A DNA stretch of 43,216 nucleotides from JACMOY01 sp038322575 (GTDB lineage Bacteria; Actinomycetota; Actinomycetes; Actinomycetales; Angustibacteraceae), in NCBI GenBank assembly GCA_038322575.1, contig JBBQGB010000028.1, positions 1-43,216 on the forward strand. Direction: 5' to 3'. The notes under the pieces were generated by a model, which was not told the DNA's origin, made no database searches, and was given only the letters and a program-made list of their open reading frames with translations. A program made the position numbers and the translations under genes. Of this stretch, positions 1 through 7,490 are shown one piece after another (position 1 is the stretch's first letter; each line of letters opens with the position of its first letter).

Positions 1-28
1 GGAACCGGGCGGGGGAGGGAACCGCGGG

Positions 29-1057
29 TCAGGCGGGCGGGGCCAGCCACAGCGGCCGGGGCTGGCGGCGCAGCCGGCCGGTGAAACGCGCAGGGTCGGC
101 GGCCGCCCGCCGCTCCTGCACCCGGCGCGCCAGACCCGCCAGGTCGTTGCGGACCTCGGCCGTGCCCCAGCGCACCAGCTCGAGCCCGAGACCGCAGACG
201 GCGTCCTGGCGGCGCTTCTCCTGATCCAGGGTGCGCTGCGCCCGGCGGACCAGCTCGTCCACGCTGGCGCCCGGGTCGGCCTGCGCGCCCAGCACCCCCA
301 GCAGGTCGTACGTGACCCGACCGTCGGCCTCGGCCGCGGTGGCGTCGTCCCACAGCCCGTCCAGGCGCGCCACGAACCTGCCGCGGGCGTCGAGGACCTC
401 GACCTGCGGCTCGGGCAGCGGCACGCCCTGCTCGTGCAGACCCACGAACGAGTACGACTCGATCCAGGTCTCGCGTCGCGGGTCGACCAGCTGCAGGGCG
501 GCGACACCGCGGACGGCGTACGGCCAGGTCTGCTGCCACGCCAGCGCGGCGGCGACCTGCTCGTACGTCACCCGAGCGGTGCGCAGCGCGTGGTCGGCGA
601 CCGCAACCGCCTCTGGGGCGCGCACGTGCCGCAGGACGTCGGCCAGCGTGCGGGCCGGCGAGGTGACGGGCAGGCCTTCGCGCGTGGTGCGGTCGCCCGC
701 GCGCAGGGTGGCCGCCTGGACGACGACGCCTCGGCGTGCGCGGGCGAGGGCACCGGGCGCCGCGGTCACCGTCGCCGGCCCCCAGCCGGTGAGCGGGCGG
801 GGCCAGCCCAGCAGGCAGGCCGCGCTGAGGTGGCTGATGAGCACGTCGTCGGGCCGCGACAGGACGACGGCCCTGACCTCGATCTCGTGCCGGCCCCGGG
901 CGTCGGCCGCGTCGTAGACCTCGGTGAGGCAGTGGACGCCTCGTCGCAGCGTCCGCCAGGCGCCGCGGTTGACCCGGCGCTCGACCTGGTGGCGGGTCAG
1001 CCCGGCGGCCAGGGCGTCGCGGCGGGTGAACACGAGGGGCAGGGCGGGGTCGGCCAC
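29..1057 (-). CDS. AbiEi antitoxin-domain family protein
   Basis: This 342-aa protein resembles the actinobacterial proteins annotated as type IV toxin-antitoxin AbiEi-family antitoxin-domain proteins. The N-terminus (about residues 10-45) is a winged-helix-like segment with the typical pattern RDALAAGLTRHQVERRV followed by W, a basic stretch and RGVH. The middle carries the family pattern of promoter or target recognition, with TSPARTLADVLR near residue 130. The C-terminal part (about 210-300) has an acidic motif around LDGLWDDATAAEADGR that looks like the degenerate endonuclease-like fold often fused to these proteins. The start is GTG at 1057. No AbiEii-type nucleotidyltransferase toxin is adjacent, although the window ends just downstream, so a toxin partner cannot be excluded. 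It is separated from pstB by a G-rich repeat region. Most such orphans are of unknown function and an active antitoxin role is not shown. Confidence 0.7.
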   Translation of the reverse strand: MADPALPLVFTRRDALAAGLTRHQVERRVNRGAWRTLRRGVHCLTEVYDAADARGRHEIEVRAVVLSRPDDVLISHLSAACLLGWPRPLTGWGPATVTAAPGALARARRGVVVQAATLRAGDRTTREGLPVTSPARTLADVLRHVRAPEAVAVADHALRTARVTYEQVAAALAWQQTWPYAVRGVAALQLVDPRRETWIESYSFVGLHEQGVPLPEPQVEVLDARGRFVARLDGLWDDATAAEADGRVTYDLLGVLGAQADPGASVDELVRRAQRTLDQEKRRQDAVCGLGLELVRWGTAEVRNDLAGLARRVQERRAAADPARFTGRLRRQPRPLWLAPPA

Positions 1058-1152
1058 CCCAGCACCGTGCCGTGGCGCGCCTGGCCGGCGCAGCGGCGTC
1101 CGGCCGATCTGTGCACGGTGGGACGACCGGCGAACCTGTGGACACGCACCCG

Positions 1153-1216
1153 TTCCTCCCCCCGACCGGGGACGAATGCCGCGAAACGGCAGGGGGACAC
1201 CGGTCCGGGGGAGGAA
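1153..1216. terminator. Long GC-rich inverted repeat after pstB
   Basis: Positions 1153-1169 and 1200-1216 form a 17-bp inverted repeat with one mismatch and a 30-base loop. It lies downstream of the pstB stop and just upstream of the next minus-strand gene. There is no clear U-tract on either side, so a transcription-ending or mRNA 3'-end role is inferred from position and stem strength only. Confidence 0.45.
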
Positions 1217-1286
1217 AGCGGGTCCGGGGGAGGAAAGGGCGGACGCGAGCGGGGCGGGGGAGGAAGGGTGGCGGGGGAGGAAGGGG
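1202..1286 (+). repeat. Tandem-like G-rich repeats GGGGGAGGAA
   Basis: The core GGGGGAGGAA occurs at 1207, 1226, 1256 and 1273. The first two copies belong to an exact 17-bp repeat (1202-1218 and 1221-1237). A related sequence, GGGGGAGGGAACC, lies at the other end of the AbiEi-like gene near position 11. The run of five-G tracts could form a G-quadruplex on the plus strand. The array lies between the pstB stop and the AbiEi-like start, so it may be part of the transcript end or a local intergenic repeat. Confidence 0.6.
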
Positions 1287-2063
1287 TCAGCCGAAGCGGC
1301 CGGAGATGTAGTCCTCGGTGGCGCGCTCGCTGGGGTTGCTGAAGATCCGCTGGGTGTCGTCCATCTCGATCAGCCGGCCGGGCTTGCCGGTGGCGGCGAG
1401 GTTGAAGAACGCGGTGCGGTCCGAGACCCGGCCGGCCTGCTGCATGTTGTGGGTGACGATGACGATCGTGTACCGGGCCTTGAGCTCGCCGATCAGGTCC
1501 TCGATGGCCAGCGTCGAGATCGGGTCCAGCGCCGAGCACGGCTCGTCCATCAGCAGCACCTGCGGCTCGACGGCGATCGCCCGGGCGATGCACAGCCGCT
1601 GCTGCTGGCCGCCCGAGAGCCCGGCGCCGGGCTTGTCCAGGCGGTCCTTCACCTCGTTCCAGAGGTTGGCGCCGCGCAGCGAGCGCTCGACGACCTCGGC
1701 GAGGGCCTTCTTGTTCTTCATCCCGTTCAGCCGCAGCCCGGACGCGACGTTGCCGAAGATCGACATCGTCGGGCACGGGTTGGGCCGCTGGAACACCCTG
1801 CCGACCGTCCGGCGGACGCCGACCGGGTCGACGTCCGCGGCGTACAGGTCCTGGTCGTCGAGCATGATCGAGCCCTCGACGCGGCCGCCGGGCGTGACCT
1901 CGTGCATCCGGTTCAGCGTGCGCAGGAAGGTCGACTTGCCGCAGCCGGAGGGGCCGATGAACGCGGTGACCGAGCGGGGCTCGACGGTCATCGTGATGTC
2001 CTCGACCGCCTTGAACGAGCCGTAGAAGGCGTTCAGGTCCTTGACGTCGATGCGCTTGGCCAT
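1287..2063 (-). CDS. pstB: Phosphate ABC transporter ATPase PstB
   Basis: This 258-aa ATPase energises high-affinity inorganic phosphate import through PstC and PstA at the cytoplasmic face. The Walker A motif GPSGCGKST is at residues 37-45. The Q-loop region VFQRPNPCPTMS is near 90-101, where most PstB proteins have F in place of C97. The ABC signature LSGGQQQR is at 149-156, Walker B VLLMDE at 169-174, then a D-loop (SALDP) and the switch histidine in THNMQQA. Length and motif order match the family. The start is the ATG at 2063, which begins the canonical MAKRIDVKDLNAFYG sequence; the open frame runs further upstream only through antisense pstA. It is the last gene of pstSCAB, 32 bases after pstA. 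No phoU follows, unlike many pst operons. Confidence 0.97.
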   Translation of the reverse strand: MAKRIDVKDLNAFYGSFKAVEDITMTVEPRSVTAFIGPSGCGKSTFLRTLNRMHEVTPGGRVEGSIMLDDQDLYAADVDPVGVRRTVGRVFQRPNPCPTMSIFGNVASGLRLNGMKNKKALAEVVERSLRGANLWNEVKDRLDKPGAGLSGGQQQRLCIARAIAVEPQVLLMDEPCSALDPISTLAIEDLIGELKARYTIVIVTHNMQQAGRVSDRTAFFNLAATGKPGRLIEMDDTQRIFSNPSERATEDYISGRFG

Positions 2064-2095
2064 GGCCTCGGTGGGTCCTTGTCTGCAGGGGGTGG

Positions 2096-3007
2096 TCAGG
2101 AGACCTTGGCGAACCGGGCGGTGACGCGGGCGGCGACGTTGAGCAGCAGCACGATCAGGATCAGGGTCAGCGCCGCCGACCAGACCCGGTCGAACGCCGG
2201 CTCGAGCGCCAGGTCGTTGCGGTTCTGGTTGATCATCGTCGGCAAGGTGGCCATGTTGCCACCGAACAGGTTCGACGAGATCGCGCTGTTGTAGGGGCCG
2301 AGGATCAGCAGCGGCGCGGTCTCGCCCATGACCCGGGCCAGGCCGAGCATGACGCCGGTGATGATGCCGGCCAGCGCGGTGGGCAGCACGATCCGCGCGA
2401 CCGTCTTCCACTTCGGGACGCCCAGCGCGAGCGAGGCCTCGCGTAGCTCGTTCGGCACGAGCTTGAGCATCTCCTCGGTCGAGCGGACGATCACCGGCAC
2501 CATGAGCAGCACCAGGGCCAGGCACACGGCGAACCCGACCCGCTGCAGGCCGAACGTCGTCACCCACATCGCGTAGATGAACAGGCCCGCGACGATCGAG
2601 GGGACGCCGGTGAGGATGTCGACCATGAAGCTGACGGTGCGCGCGAGCCGGCCGCGGCCGTACTCGACGAGGTAGATCGCCGTCAGGATCCCGATCGGCA
2701 CCGAGATGACGGCCGTGACCGCGGCCTGCAGCAGGGTGCCGAGGATGGCGTGGTAGGCGCCGCCGCCGACCCGCCGGGTGGTGATGCCGCGCTGCGACAG
2801 CCCCCACCAGTCGGCGCCGGCGAGCAGGTGAGCGCCGCGGCTGACGACGACCCCGAGGATCCACAGCAGGGGGATGAGCGCGACGAGGAAGGCCAGCGTG
2901 ACCAGCACCGTGGCGGCCACGTTCTTGGCGGCGCGACCCCCCGACACCTTGGTCAGCAGCAGCGGTGACGACGCGGACGGCCCGCGGACGTCGGTGGTCG
3001 CGGTCAT
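2096..3007 (-). CDS. pstA: Phosphate ABC transporter permease PstA
   Basis: This 303-aa permease forms the phosphate channel with PstC. It has an N-terminal transmembrane helix around residues 30-55, a periplasmic segment, then a five-helix binding-protein-dependent transport core. The EAA loop that contacts PstB is recognisable as ELREASLALGVPKWKTV near residue 200. The family sequence GVPSIVAGLF is present in the preceding helix region, and GETAPLLILG follows the loop. The ATG at 3007 overlaps the pstC stop as ATGA, which indicates translational coupling. The longer open frame upstream lies within pstC in another frame and is not part of this protein. Length is normal for PstA. Confidence 0.96.
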   Translation of the reverse strand: MTATTDVRGPSASSPLLLTKVSGGRAAKNVAATVLVTLAFLVALIPLLWILGVVVSRGAHLLAGADWWGLSQRGITTRRVGGGAYHAILGTLLQAAVTAVISVPIGILTAIYLVEYGRGRLARTVSFMVDILTGVPSIVAGLFIYAMWVTTFGLQRVGFAVCLALVLLMVPVIVRSTEEMLKLVPNELREASLALGVPKWKTVARIVLPTALAGIITGVMLGLARVMGETAPLLILGPYNSAISSNLFGGNMATLPTMINQNRNDLALEPAFDRVWSAALTLILIVLLLNVAARVTARFAKVS

Positions 3008-4002
3008 TCGGTGAACTCCCTGCGCCGATTGATGATCGCTCGGGCGATGGCGTTGACGGCGAAGGTCAGGACGAACAGCACCAGCCCGGCCGAGATGAAG
3101 GCGCCGGTCTTGGCGGGGTTGCTGAACTCGCCGGAGTTGTTGGCGATCTTGGACGCGAAGGTCTCGCCGCCGTTGAAGAGCGACAGCGAGAACGCCGAGT
3201 CGGTGTTGAGACCGCTCACGATCAGGGTGATGGCGATGGTCTCGCCCAGCGCACGGCCCAGACCGAGCATCGAGCCGGAGATGACGCCGGGGCGCCCGTA
3301 CGGCAGGACGGTCGTGCGGATCATCTCCCATCTCGTCGCCCCCAGGGCCAGCGCCGCCTCGCGGTGGACGTCGGGGGTCTGGGCGAAGACGTCCCGCGAG
3401 ATCGCGGTGATGATCGGCAGGATCATGATGCCGACGACGATGCCCGCGACGAAGATGCTGCCGGCCACGCCGGTGTCGGTCTTGGCCAGCAGCGGGATGA
3501 AACCCAGGTGGTTCTGCAGGAACGTGCCGATCCCGCCGACCTTGCCGGCGAAGACCGACAGCCCCCACAGGCCGTAGATCACCGAGGGCACCGCGGCCAG
3601 CAGGTCGATCAGGTACGCCGCGGGGCCGGCCAGGCGCCGCGGCGCGTACTGGGTGATGAACAGGGCCACGCCGACCGCGAACGGCACGGCCAGCAGCATC
3701 GCCATCACCGCGATGGCGACCGTGCTGTAGAGCAGCTGGGCGATGCCGAAGCGCAGGTTCTGGGTGTCGTCGACGTTCCACTCGCGCGAGGTCAGGAAGT
3801 TGGCCTTGTCGGCGAGCAGCGAGGGCAGCGCCTGGCTGAGCAGGAACACCGCGAGCAGCGTCACCATCGCGATGACGATCACGCCCGAGCCGGCGGCAGC
3901 GCCCTTGAAGACGCGGTCACCGACCCGACCCGTGCCGGCGGTGGTCGTGGACGAGGGCTCCCCGCCGGCGCCAGGGGCGCGGACCCCGGTCACTGCTGAC
4001 AT
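3004..4002 (-). CDS. pstC: Phosphate ABC transporter permease PstC
   Basis: This permease is 332 aa from the ATG at 4002. A GAGAGGGAG ribosome-binding site lies just upstream, which favours it over an upstream in-frame start at 4053. A polar Ala/Gly/Ser/Thr-rich cytoplasmic N-terminus of about 40 residues leads into a first membrane helix (VIVIAMVTLLAVFLLSQAL). A periplasmic region with the family-typical FLTSREWNV follows, then the permease core. The signature AAVPSVIYGLWGL and the EAA loop REAALALGATRWEMI are clear. It pairs with PstA to form the channel loaded by PstS. It is the second gene of the operon, 114 bases behind pstS and separated from it by a strong hairpin. It ends in an ATGA overlap with pstA. 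Confidence 0.96.
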   Translation of the reverse strand: MSAVTGVRAPGAGGEPSSTTTAGTGRVGDRVFKGAAAGSGVIVIAMVTLLAVFLLSQALPSLLADKANFLTSREWNVDDTQNLRFGIAQLLYSTVAIAVMAMLLAVPFAVGVALFITQYAPRRLAGPAAYLIDLLAAVPSVIYGLWGLSVFAGKVGGIGTFLQNHLGFIPLLAKTDTGVAGSIFVAGIVVGIMILPIITAISRDVFAQTPDVHREAALALGATRWEMIRTTVLPYGRPGVISGSMLGLGRALGETIAITLIVSGLNTDSAFSLSLFNGGETFASKIANNSGEFSNPAKTGAFISAGLVLFVLTFAVNAIARAIINRRREFTE

Positions 4003-4059
4003 CGGCTCCCTCTCGTCAGGTCGATCATCGATCACGGTACTTCCACGTGGCACGAACGA

Positions 4060-4098
4060 ACGCGCCCCGCCCGAGGCAGGGCCTCGAGCGGGGCGCGT
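4060..4098 (-). terminator. pstS-pstC intercistronic hairpin
   Basis: An 18-bp inverted repeat (4060-4077 with 4081-4098) encloses a three-base loop. The only imperfect pair becomes a G-U wobble in the minus-strand transcript. The stem sits between the pstS stop and the pstC start and is followed by only a few scattered Us. It may act as a partial terminator or as a 3' stabiliser that raises pstS transcript over the permease genes; both roles are inferred. Confidence 0.7.
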
Positions 4099-4116
4099 CC
4101 TTGCGAAGCCCTCGGA

Positions 4117-5247
4117 TCAGGACAGGGCGTCGACGGCCGTCGTCACCTTGGCCTGGATCTCGGCCGGCAGCGGCGCGTAGCCGATGTCGGCCAGCGCGGT
4201 CTGCACCTCGCTGGAGGAGAAGTGCTTCAGGAACCCCTTGATGGCGGTGCCCTTGGCGGCGTCCTTGTTCTTGGAGCAGACGACCTCGTAGGTCACCAGG
4301 ACGATCGGGTACGCGCCGGCGGCCTTGGTGGCGTAGTCGAGCTTGAGCTTCAGGTCGTTGCCGGTGCCTGCGACGGTCGCGGCTGCGACGGCCTTGCCCG
4401 CCGACTCGCCGGTCAGCTCGACCGGGCCCGAGCCGTTGTCGACCTGCGCGTAGCTGAGCTTGTTGTCCTTGGCGAAGGACAGCTCGACGTAGGTGATGCC
4501 ACCGTCGGTCTTGGCGACGCTGTCGGCCACGCCAGCAGAGCCGTCGCGGCCCTCACCGGTGCCCGCCCACTTCTTGGACGGCTCGGCGGTCCAGGCGCCG
4601 CCCGCTGCCGCCTTGAGGTACTTCTCGAAGTTCTCGGTGGTGCCGGACTCGCCGGTGCGGAAGAAGACCTTGATCGCGGTCGCCGGCAGCGTCGTCCCCG
4701 CGTTGATCTTGGCGATCGACGGGTCGTTCCAGGTCTTGACCTTGCCGGTGAAGATGTTCGCCATCACCTCGGGAGTGAGGACCAGCTTGTCGACACCCTT
4801 GACGTTGAACGGCACCGAGATGGGGCCGGTCACCATCGGGATGTTCCACGCCGGCGAGCCGCAGGTGGCGTCGGCGGCGGACTGCTGGACGACGCCGTCG
4901 ACGGCCTCGGTCTTCAGCGCCGAGTCCGACCCGGCCCAGTCGGTCTGGTCGGCGATGAGCTGCTTGATGCCGGTGCCCGAGCCCGTCGGGTTGTAGTTGA
5001 TCGTCACGCCGGAGCACACCGAGCTGTACGACGAGATGGCTTCCTCGATCGCGTTCTTCTGGGCCGAGGAGCCCTCGGCCTTCAGGTCGCCGGTGCCGCA
5101 GTCGGACGCGGCCGGGGTGGTGGCCGAACCCGAGGTGGTGCCGGTGCCGGGGTCGGCGTTGGTCGTGTTGTCAGACCCGCACGCCGTCAGGGCGAGGGCA
5201 CCGACGAGGGCGACGCCGGTGAGGCGTCCGAGTCGCGTGAAAGTCAC
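4117..5247 (-). CDS. pstS: Phosphate-binding lipoprotein PstS
   Basis: This 376-aa extracellular lipoprotein captures phosphate and delivers it to PstC/PstA. The GTG at 5247 begins a lipoprotein signal (basic start, hydrophobic helix, LTAC lipobox with C23), and a GGGAG ribosome site is upstream. A low-complexity Gly/Ser/Thr linker follows. The mature domain shows the PstS hallmarks: AEGSSAQ near the start, the phosphate-loop region TGSGTGIKQL, DWAGSDS, VPFNVKG, IFTGKVKTWNDPSI and FRTGESGTTENF. These are the residues that hydrogen-bond phosphate in the family. Upstream lies a four-unit PHO-type repeat. The open frame extends far past the GTG, but that sequence is intergenic and lies over the divergent gene, so it was discarded. 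Confidence 0.97.
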   Translation of the reverse strand: MTFTRLGRLTGVALVGALALTACGSDNTTNADPGTGTTSGSATTPAASDCGTGDLKAEGSSAQKNAIEEAISSYSSVCSGVTINYNPTGSGTGIKQLIADQTDWAGSDSALKTEAVDGVVQQSAADATCGSPAWNIPMVTGPISVPFNVKGVDKLVLTPEVMANIFTGKVKTWNDPSIAKINAGTTLPATAIKVFFRTGESGTTENFEKYLKAAAGGAWTAEPSKKWAGTGEGRDGSAGVADSVAKTDGGITYVELSFAKDNKLSYAQVDNGSGPVELTGESAGKAVAAATVAGTGNDLKLKLDYATKAAGAYPIVLVTYEVVCSKNKDAAKGTAIKGFLKHFSSSEVQTALADIGYAPLPAEIQAKVTTAVDALS

Positions 5248-5300
5248 TGTTGCAGTCTCCCGTGCAGGCAGGTGAGGCGGCGGACGCCGCGTCCTGCCCG

Positions 5301-5355
5301 ACGTTAGGCAGCGCGGGTGAAGCGTTGGCTGGCGATGGGTGAACGCAGGGTGAAC
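5301..5355 (-). promoter_or_regulatory. PHO box and -10 element of pstS
   Basis: On the minus strand GTTCACC occurs at 5355-5349 and 5344-5338, a degenerate unit follows at 5333-5327, and CTTCACC lies at 5322-5316. All are spaced exactly 11 bases apart. This matches the direct-repeat architecture bound by PhoP-type regulators in actinobacteria. A TAACGT -10-like hexamer lies at 5306-5301. The array overlaps where the -35 would be, as expected for an activated promoter. It ends 14 bases from the ATG of the divergent small ORF at 5369, so it may influence both directions. Confidence 0.8.
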
Positions 5356-5368
5356 GGCGTCCGTCGAG

Positions 5369-5509
5369 ATGGCCAACCCCGGACGTACCGCGCGTGAGCG
5401 AGAGGTGGACTTCCAGCTCACCGGCCCCGGCTCGCTGCTCAGCGACTGGCCGCGGGTGCTGACCCTCATGGTGATCACGGCGGTGGCGCTCGCCGTGATC
5501 CTGCTCTGA
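5369..5509 (+). CDS. Small single-helix membrane protein (46 aa)
   Basis: This short ORF runs from the ATG at 5369 to a double TGA TGA stop at 5507-5512. The translation starts with a charged, soluble stretch (MANPGRTAREREVDFQ) and ends in one membrane helix, VLTLMVITAVALAVILL. Strong third-position G/C and a sensible amphipathic-to-hydrophobic layout argue that it is coded. No good ribosome site is visible. It is in the same reading frame as the OmpA-domain ORF downstream, separated only by the two stops and 33 bases. It could be an independent small protein or the membrane anchor of a once-single OmpA protein. The family is not recognised. Confidence 0.5.
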   Translation: MANPGRTAREREVDFQLTGPGSLLSDWPRVLTLMVITAVALAVILL

Positions 5510-5545
5510 TGACCCGGCCGGGGGAACCTGGCACAGGGGCGTCGG

Positions 5546-5998
5546 GTGCCGGGCCACCTGCTGGCCCTCGCCCCGCGCAGCGAGCGGCTGAGCACCCGGG
5601 TCGAGCAGGAGGCGACGCGGGTGTCGACCGGAGCGAGGACCAGCATCGACCTCGAGACCGACGTCCTGTTCGCCGTGAGCTCCGCGACCCTGTCGCCCAA
5701 GGCCGGTCGCTCGCTCGACAGCGTGACGCGGCTGCTCAAGGGCCAGCCCGGTCGCCGGCTCGGCGTCCACGGCCACACCGACTCGACGGCGTCCGACGCC
5801 TGCAACCTGACCCTGTCCCAGCAGCGCGCCTCAGCCGTCGAGGCGGCGCTCGCCTCGCGGCTGGGTGCGGGCTGGACCTCCACCGTGCAGGGGTACGGCG
5901 AGTCCCGGCCGCTGGTTCCCGAGCAGACGTCCAGCGGTGCGCTCGACCCGGGCGCGCGGGCACTGAACCGTCGGGTCGAGATCCGGATCCTGAGCTGA
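5546..5998 (+). CDS. Small OmpA-family domain protein
   Basis: The protein is 150 aa from GTG 5546. Almost all of it is an OmpA/MotB C-terminal domain: LFAVSSATLSPKAGRSLD near residue 41, LGVHGHTDSTASDACN near 72, the LSQQRASAVEAAL helix, GYGESRPLVPE, and the closing ALNRRVEIRIL. These are the canonical positions that bind meso-diaminopimelate in peptidoglycan; the aspartate of HTD and the arginine of NRRVEI are both present. No signal peptide is visible on this ORF. The same frame directly upstream contains a 46-aa ORF ending in a membrane helix, interrupted by two TGA codons. Without that helix, export of this domain is unexplained. It starts the plus-strand part of the Tad locus, which has a second OmpA protein at its far end. 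Confidence 0.8.
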   Translation: MPGHLLALAPRSERLSTRVEQEATRVSTGARTSIDLETDVLFAVSSATLSPKAGRSLDSVTRLLKGQPGRRLGVHGHTDSTASDACNLTLSQQRASAVEAALASRLGAGWTSTVQGYGESRPLVPEQTSSGALDPGARALNRRVEIRILS

Positions 5999-6021
5999 CC
6001 GCCGCTGCGGCCGGACGTCTC

Positions 6022-6060
6022 GGGCCCCCAGTTGGGCCCACGGGCCCTTCATCTGGGCCG
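6022..6060 (+). promoter_or_regulatory. GGGCCC-rich motif upstream of pseudopilin
   Basis: GGGCCC or GGGCC occurs at 6022, 6034, 6042 and 6055, directly before the 472-aa pseudopilin. TTGGGCCCA at 6032-6040 also appears on the minus strand upstream of flp (11747-11739). It may be a shared regulator site for Flp-type genes or a terminator stem for the OmpA gene. In GC-rich DNA chance is a real alternative. Confidence 0.3.
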
Positions 6061-6071
6061 GATCCGTCGCG

Positions 6072-7490
6072 ATGATCCTGCCCATGGGGGCGAGAGCGCG
6101 GCTGCGGGCGGGACACGACCGGGGCCAGGTCGCGAGCGAGTACCTCGGGGTCATCGTCGTCGTGGTGGCCATCGTGCTCGTCCTCGTCACGGTGTCCACC
6201 GGGTTCGGCCGGCAGGTCGGCCAGGGCGTCCTCGCCGCCATCTGCCGCATCACCGGCGGCAGCTGCTCGACCGAGCCGGTCGACCTGGAGGCCAGGCTGC
6301 CCGACTGCGAGGTCTACAGCGAGGACTACACGGTCAAGGGTGAGGCCACCGTCTTCAGCGTCAACCTCGGGGCCAACGGCAAGCTCGCCCTGCGGAAGGT
6401 CATCGACGCGGCCGGCGCGACGACCTTCCTGGTCGACCAGCAGGTCGGCGCCGACCTCGGTGCCCACATCATGTTCGGCGAGGAGGGCAAGTTCGGCATC
6501 GGCGAGGGCCTGGCGGCCGAGGCCAAGGCCGGCCTGACCGGGTCGGGGTCTCGCACCTACGCGTTCGACAGCGAGCAGGCCGCCCGTGACTTCATGCTGG
6601 CCAGTGCCGAGGAGCCCGGGAAGCAGGCCGTGAAGTCCGCCGTGCCGGTCGGCGGGGGCCTGGTCAAGTGGGGCCTGGACAAGATCACCGGCACCAAGTA
6701 CGAGCCCCCGGCCGCCGGGGTGAAGGAGTACCTCGTCGAGACCGGTACGAAGTACAGCGCGGGGGCGTCGGCTGAGGCCGGCATCGGCGGTGCCGAGGTC
6801 GGCGCCGAGGGGTTGCAGGTGCTCGGCGTCAAGGTCGAGCCGGGCAGCGGTGGCACGCCGGACAAGCAGACGATCTACGTCAAGGCCAACCAGGCCCTGC
6901 TGGGCTCGCTCGAGATCCTCTCGCAGGGCCCGAGCGGCAAGCTCGAGGGTGAGGGCGTCGTCGGGATCACCCTGCAGGACGGTCGTGCCGTCGCCGCCTC
7001 GGTCGACGTGGCGGGGCAGGTGAAGAGCTCGTTCCTGGCCGGGTCCGACACCGGTGACATCCCCCTCGGCAAGTCCCTGCCCAAGGGATCGGGGTCACTG
7101 GGGGTCTCGTCGGCGGCCACCAAGCAGGGCAAGGTGTCGCTCAACCTCGACCTGACCGACCCCGCGAACCGCACGGCCTTCGCCGACGCGCTGAACAGCG
7201 TCGGGCTGCCCGTCATGCCGCACGCCGGCACGCCGGGCTACCAGGATCCCGTCCGGGCCGGTGCGGCGCTGGTCGACCGCTTCCGCAGCAGCGGGCCCGC
7301 GGGGGGTGCCTCGCTGACGGCGCAGGCGTACGACGGGTCCGAGAGCTCGTTCGAGGTGGGCTTCTTCGCGGGCGACCTGCTGACCTTCGGTGCCGGCGGT
7401 GAGGTCGGCACGAGCAGCAAGGCGCTGACCACGAGCCTCTACTACGATCCCTCACGCGGCATGGTGCCGTGGAAGAGGTGCGGTCTATGA
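6072..7490 (+). CDS. Flp-type pseudopilin with large C-terminal region
   Basis: This 472-aa protein has an N-terminal class III prepilin signature. A basic leader ends in G18, then QVASEYLG begins with Q19, putting Glu at mature position +5 (E23), and a hydrophobic helix follows (VIVVVVAIVLVLV). A short Cys-containing segment (CRITGGSC) leads to about 400 residues that I do not recognise. They are rich in Gly, Ala, Lys and Ser, with repeated AEAKAG, AGASAEAGIGGAEVGAEG and LEGEGVVGIT-like strands that suggest an extended beta-rich surface structure. Ordinary Flp pilins are 50-70 aa, so this is far larger. It would be processed by a prepilin peptidase that is not in this window. The ATGs at 6072 and 6084 are both possible starts; the first is preferred. 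The stop overlaps the next ATG as ATGA. Confidence 0.75.
   Translation: MILPMGARARLRAGHDRGQVASEYLGVIVVVVAIVLVLVTVSTGFGRQVGQGVLAAICRITGGSCSTEPVDLEARLPDCEVYSEDYTVKGEATVFSVNLGANGKLALRKVIDAAGATTFLVDQQVGADLGAHIMFGEEGKFGIGEGLAAEAKAGLTGSGSRTYAFDSEQAARDFMLASAEEPGKQAVKSAVPVGGGLVKWGLDKITGTKYEPPAAGVKEYLVETGTKYSAGASAEAGIGGAEVGAEGLQVLGVKVEPGSGGTPDKQTIYVKANQALLGSLEILSQGPSGKLEGEGVVGITLQDGRAVAASVDVAGQVKSSFLAGSDTGDIPLGKSLPKGSGSLGVSSAATKQGKVSLNLDLTDPANRTAFADALNSVGLPVMPHAGTPGYQDPVRAGAALVDRFRSSGPAGGASLTAQAYDGSESSFEVGFFAGDLLTFGAGGEVGTSSKALTTSLYYDPSRGMVPWKRCGL

Noticed and set aside
5248..5883. N-terminal extension of the pstS frame
   Set aside because: The lipoprotein signal begins at GTG 5247 and the extension covers the PHO box and the OmpA gene.
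5509..6075. Plus-strand ORF beginning at the second TGA of the small membrane ORF
   Set aside because: It is a different frame over the OmpA domain and reads as Pro/Arg/Gly-rich sequence.
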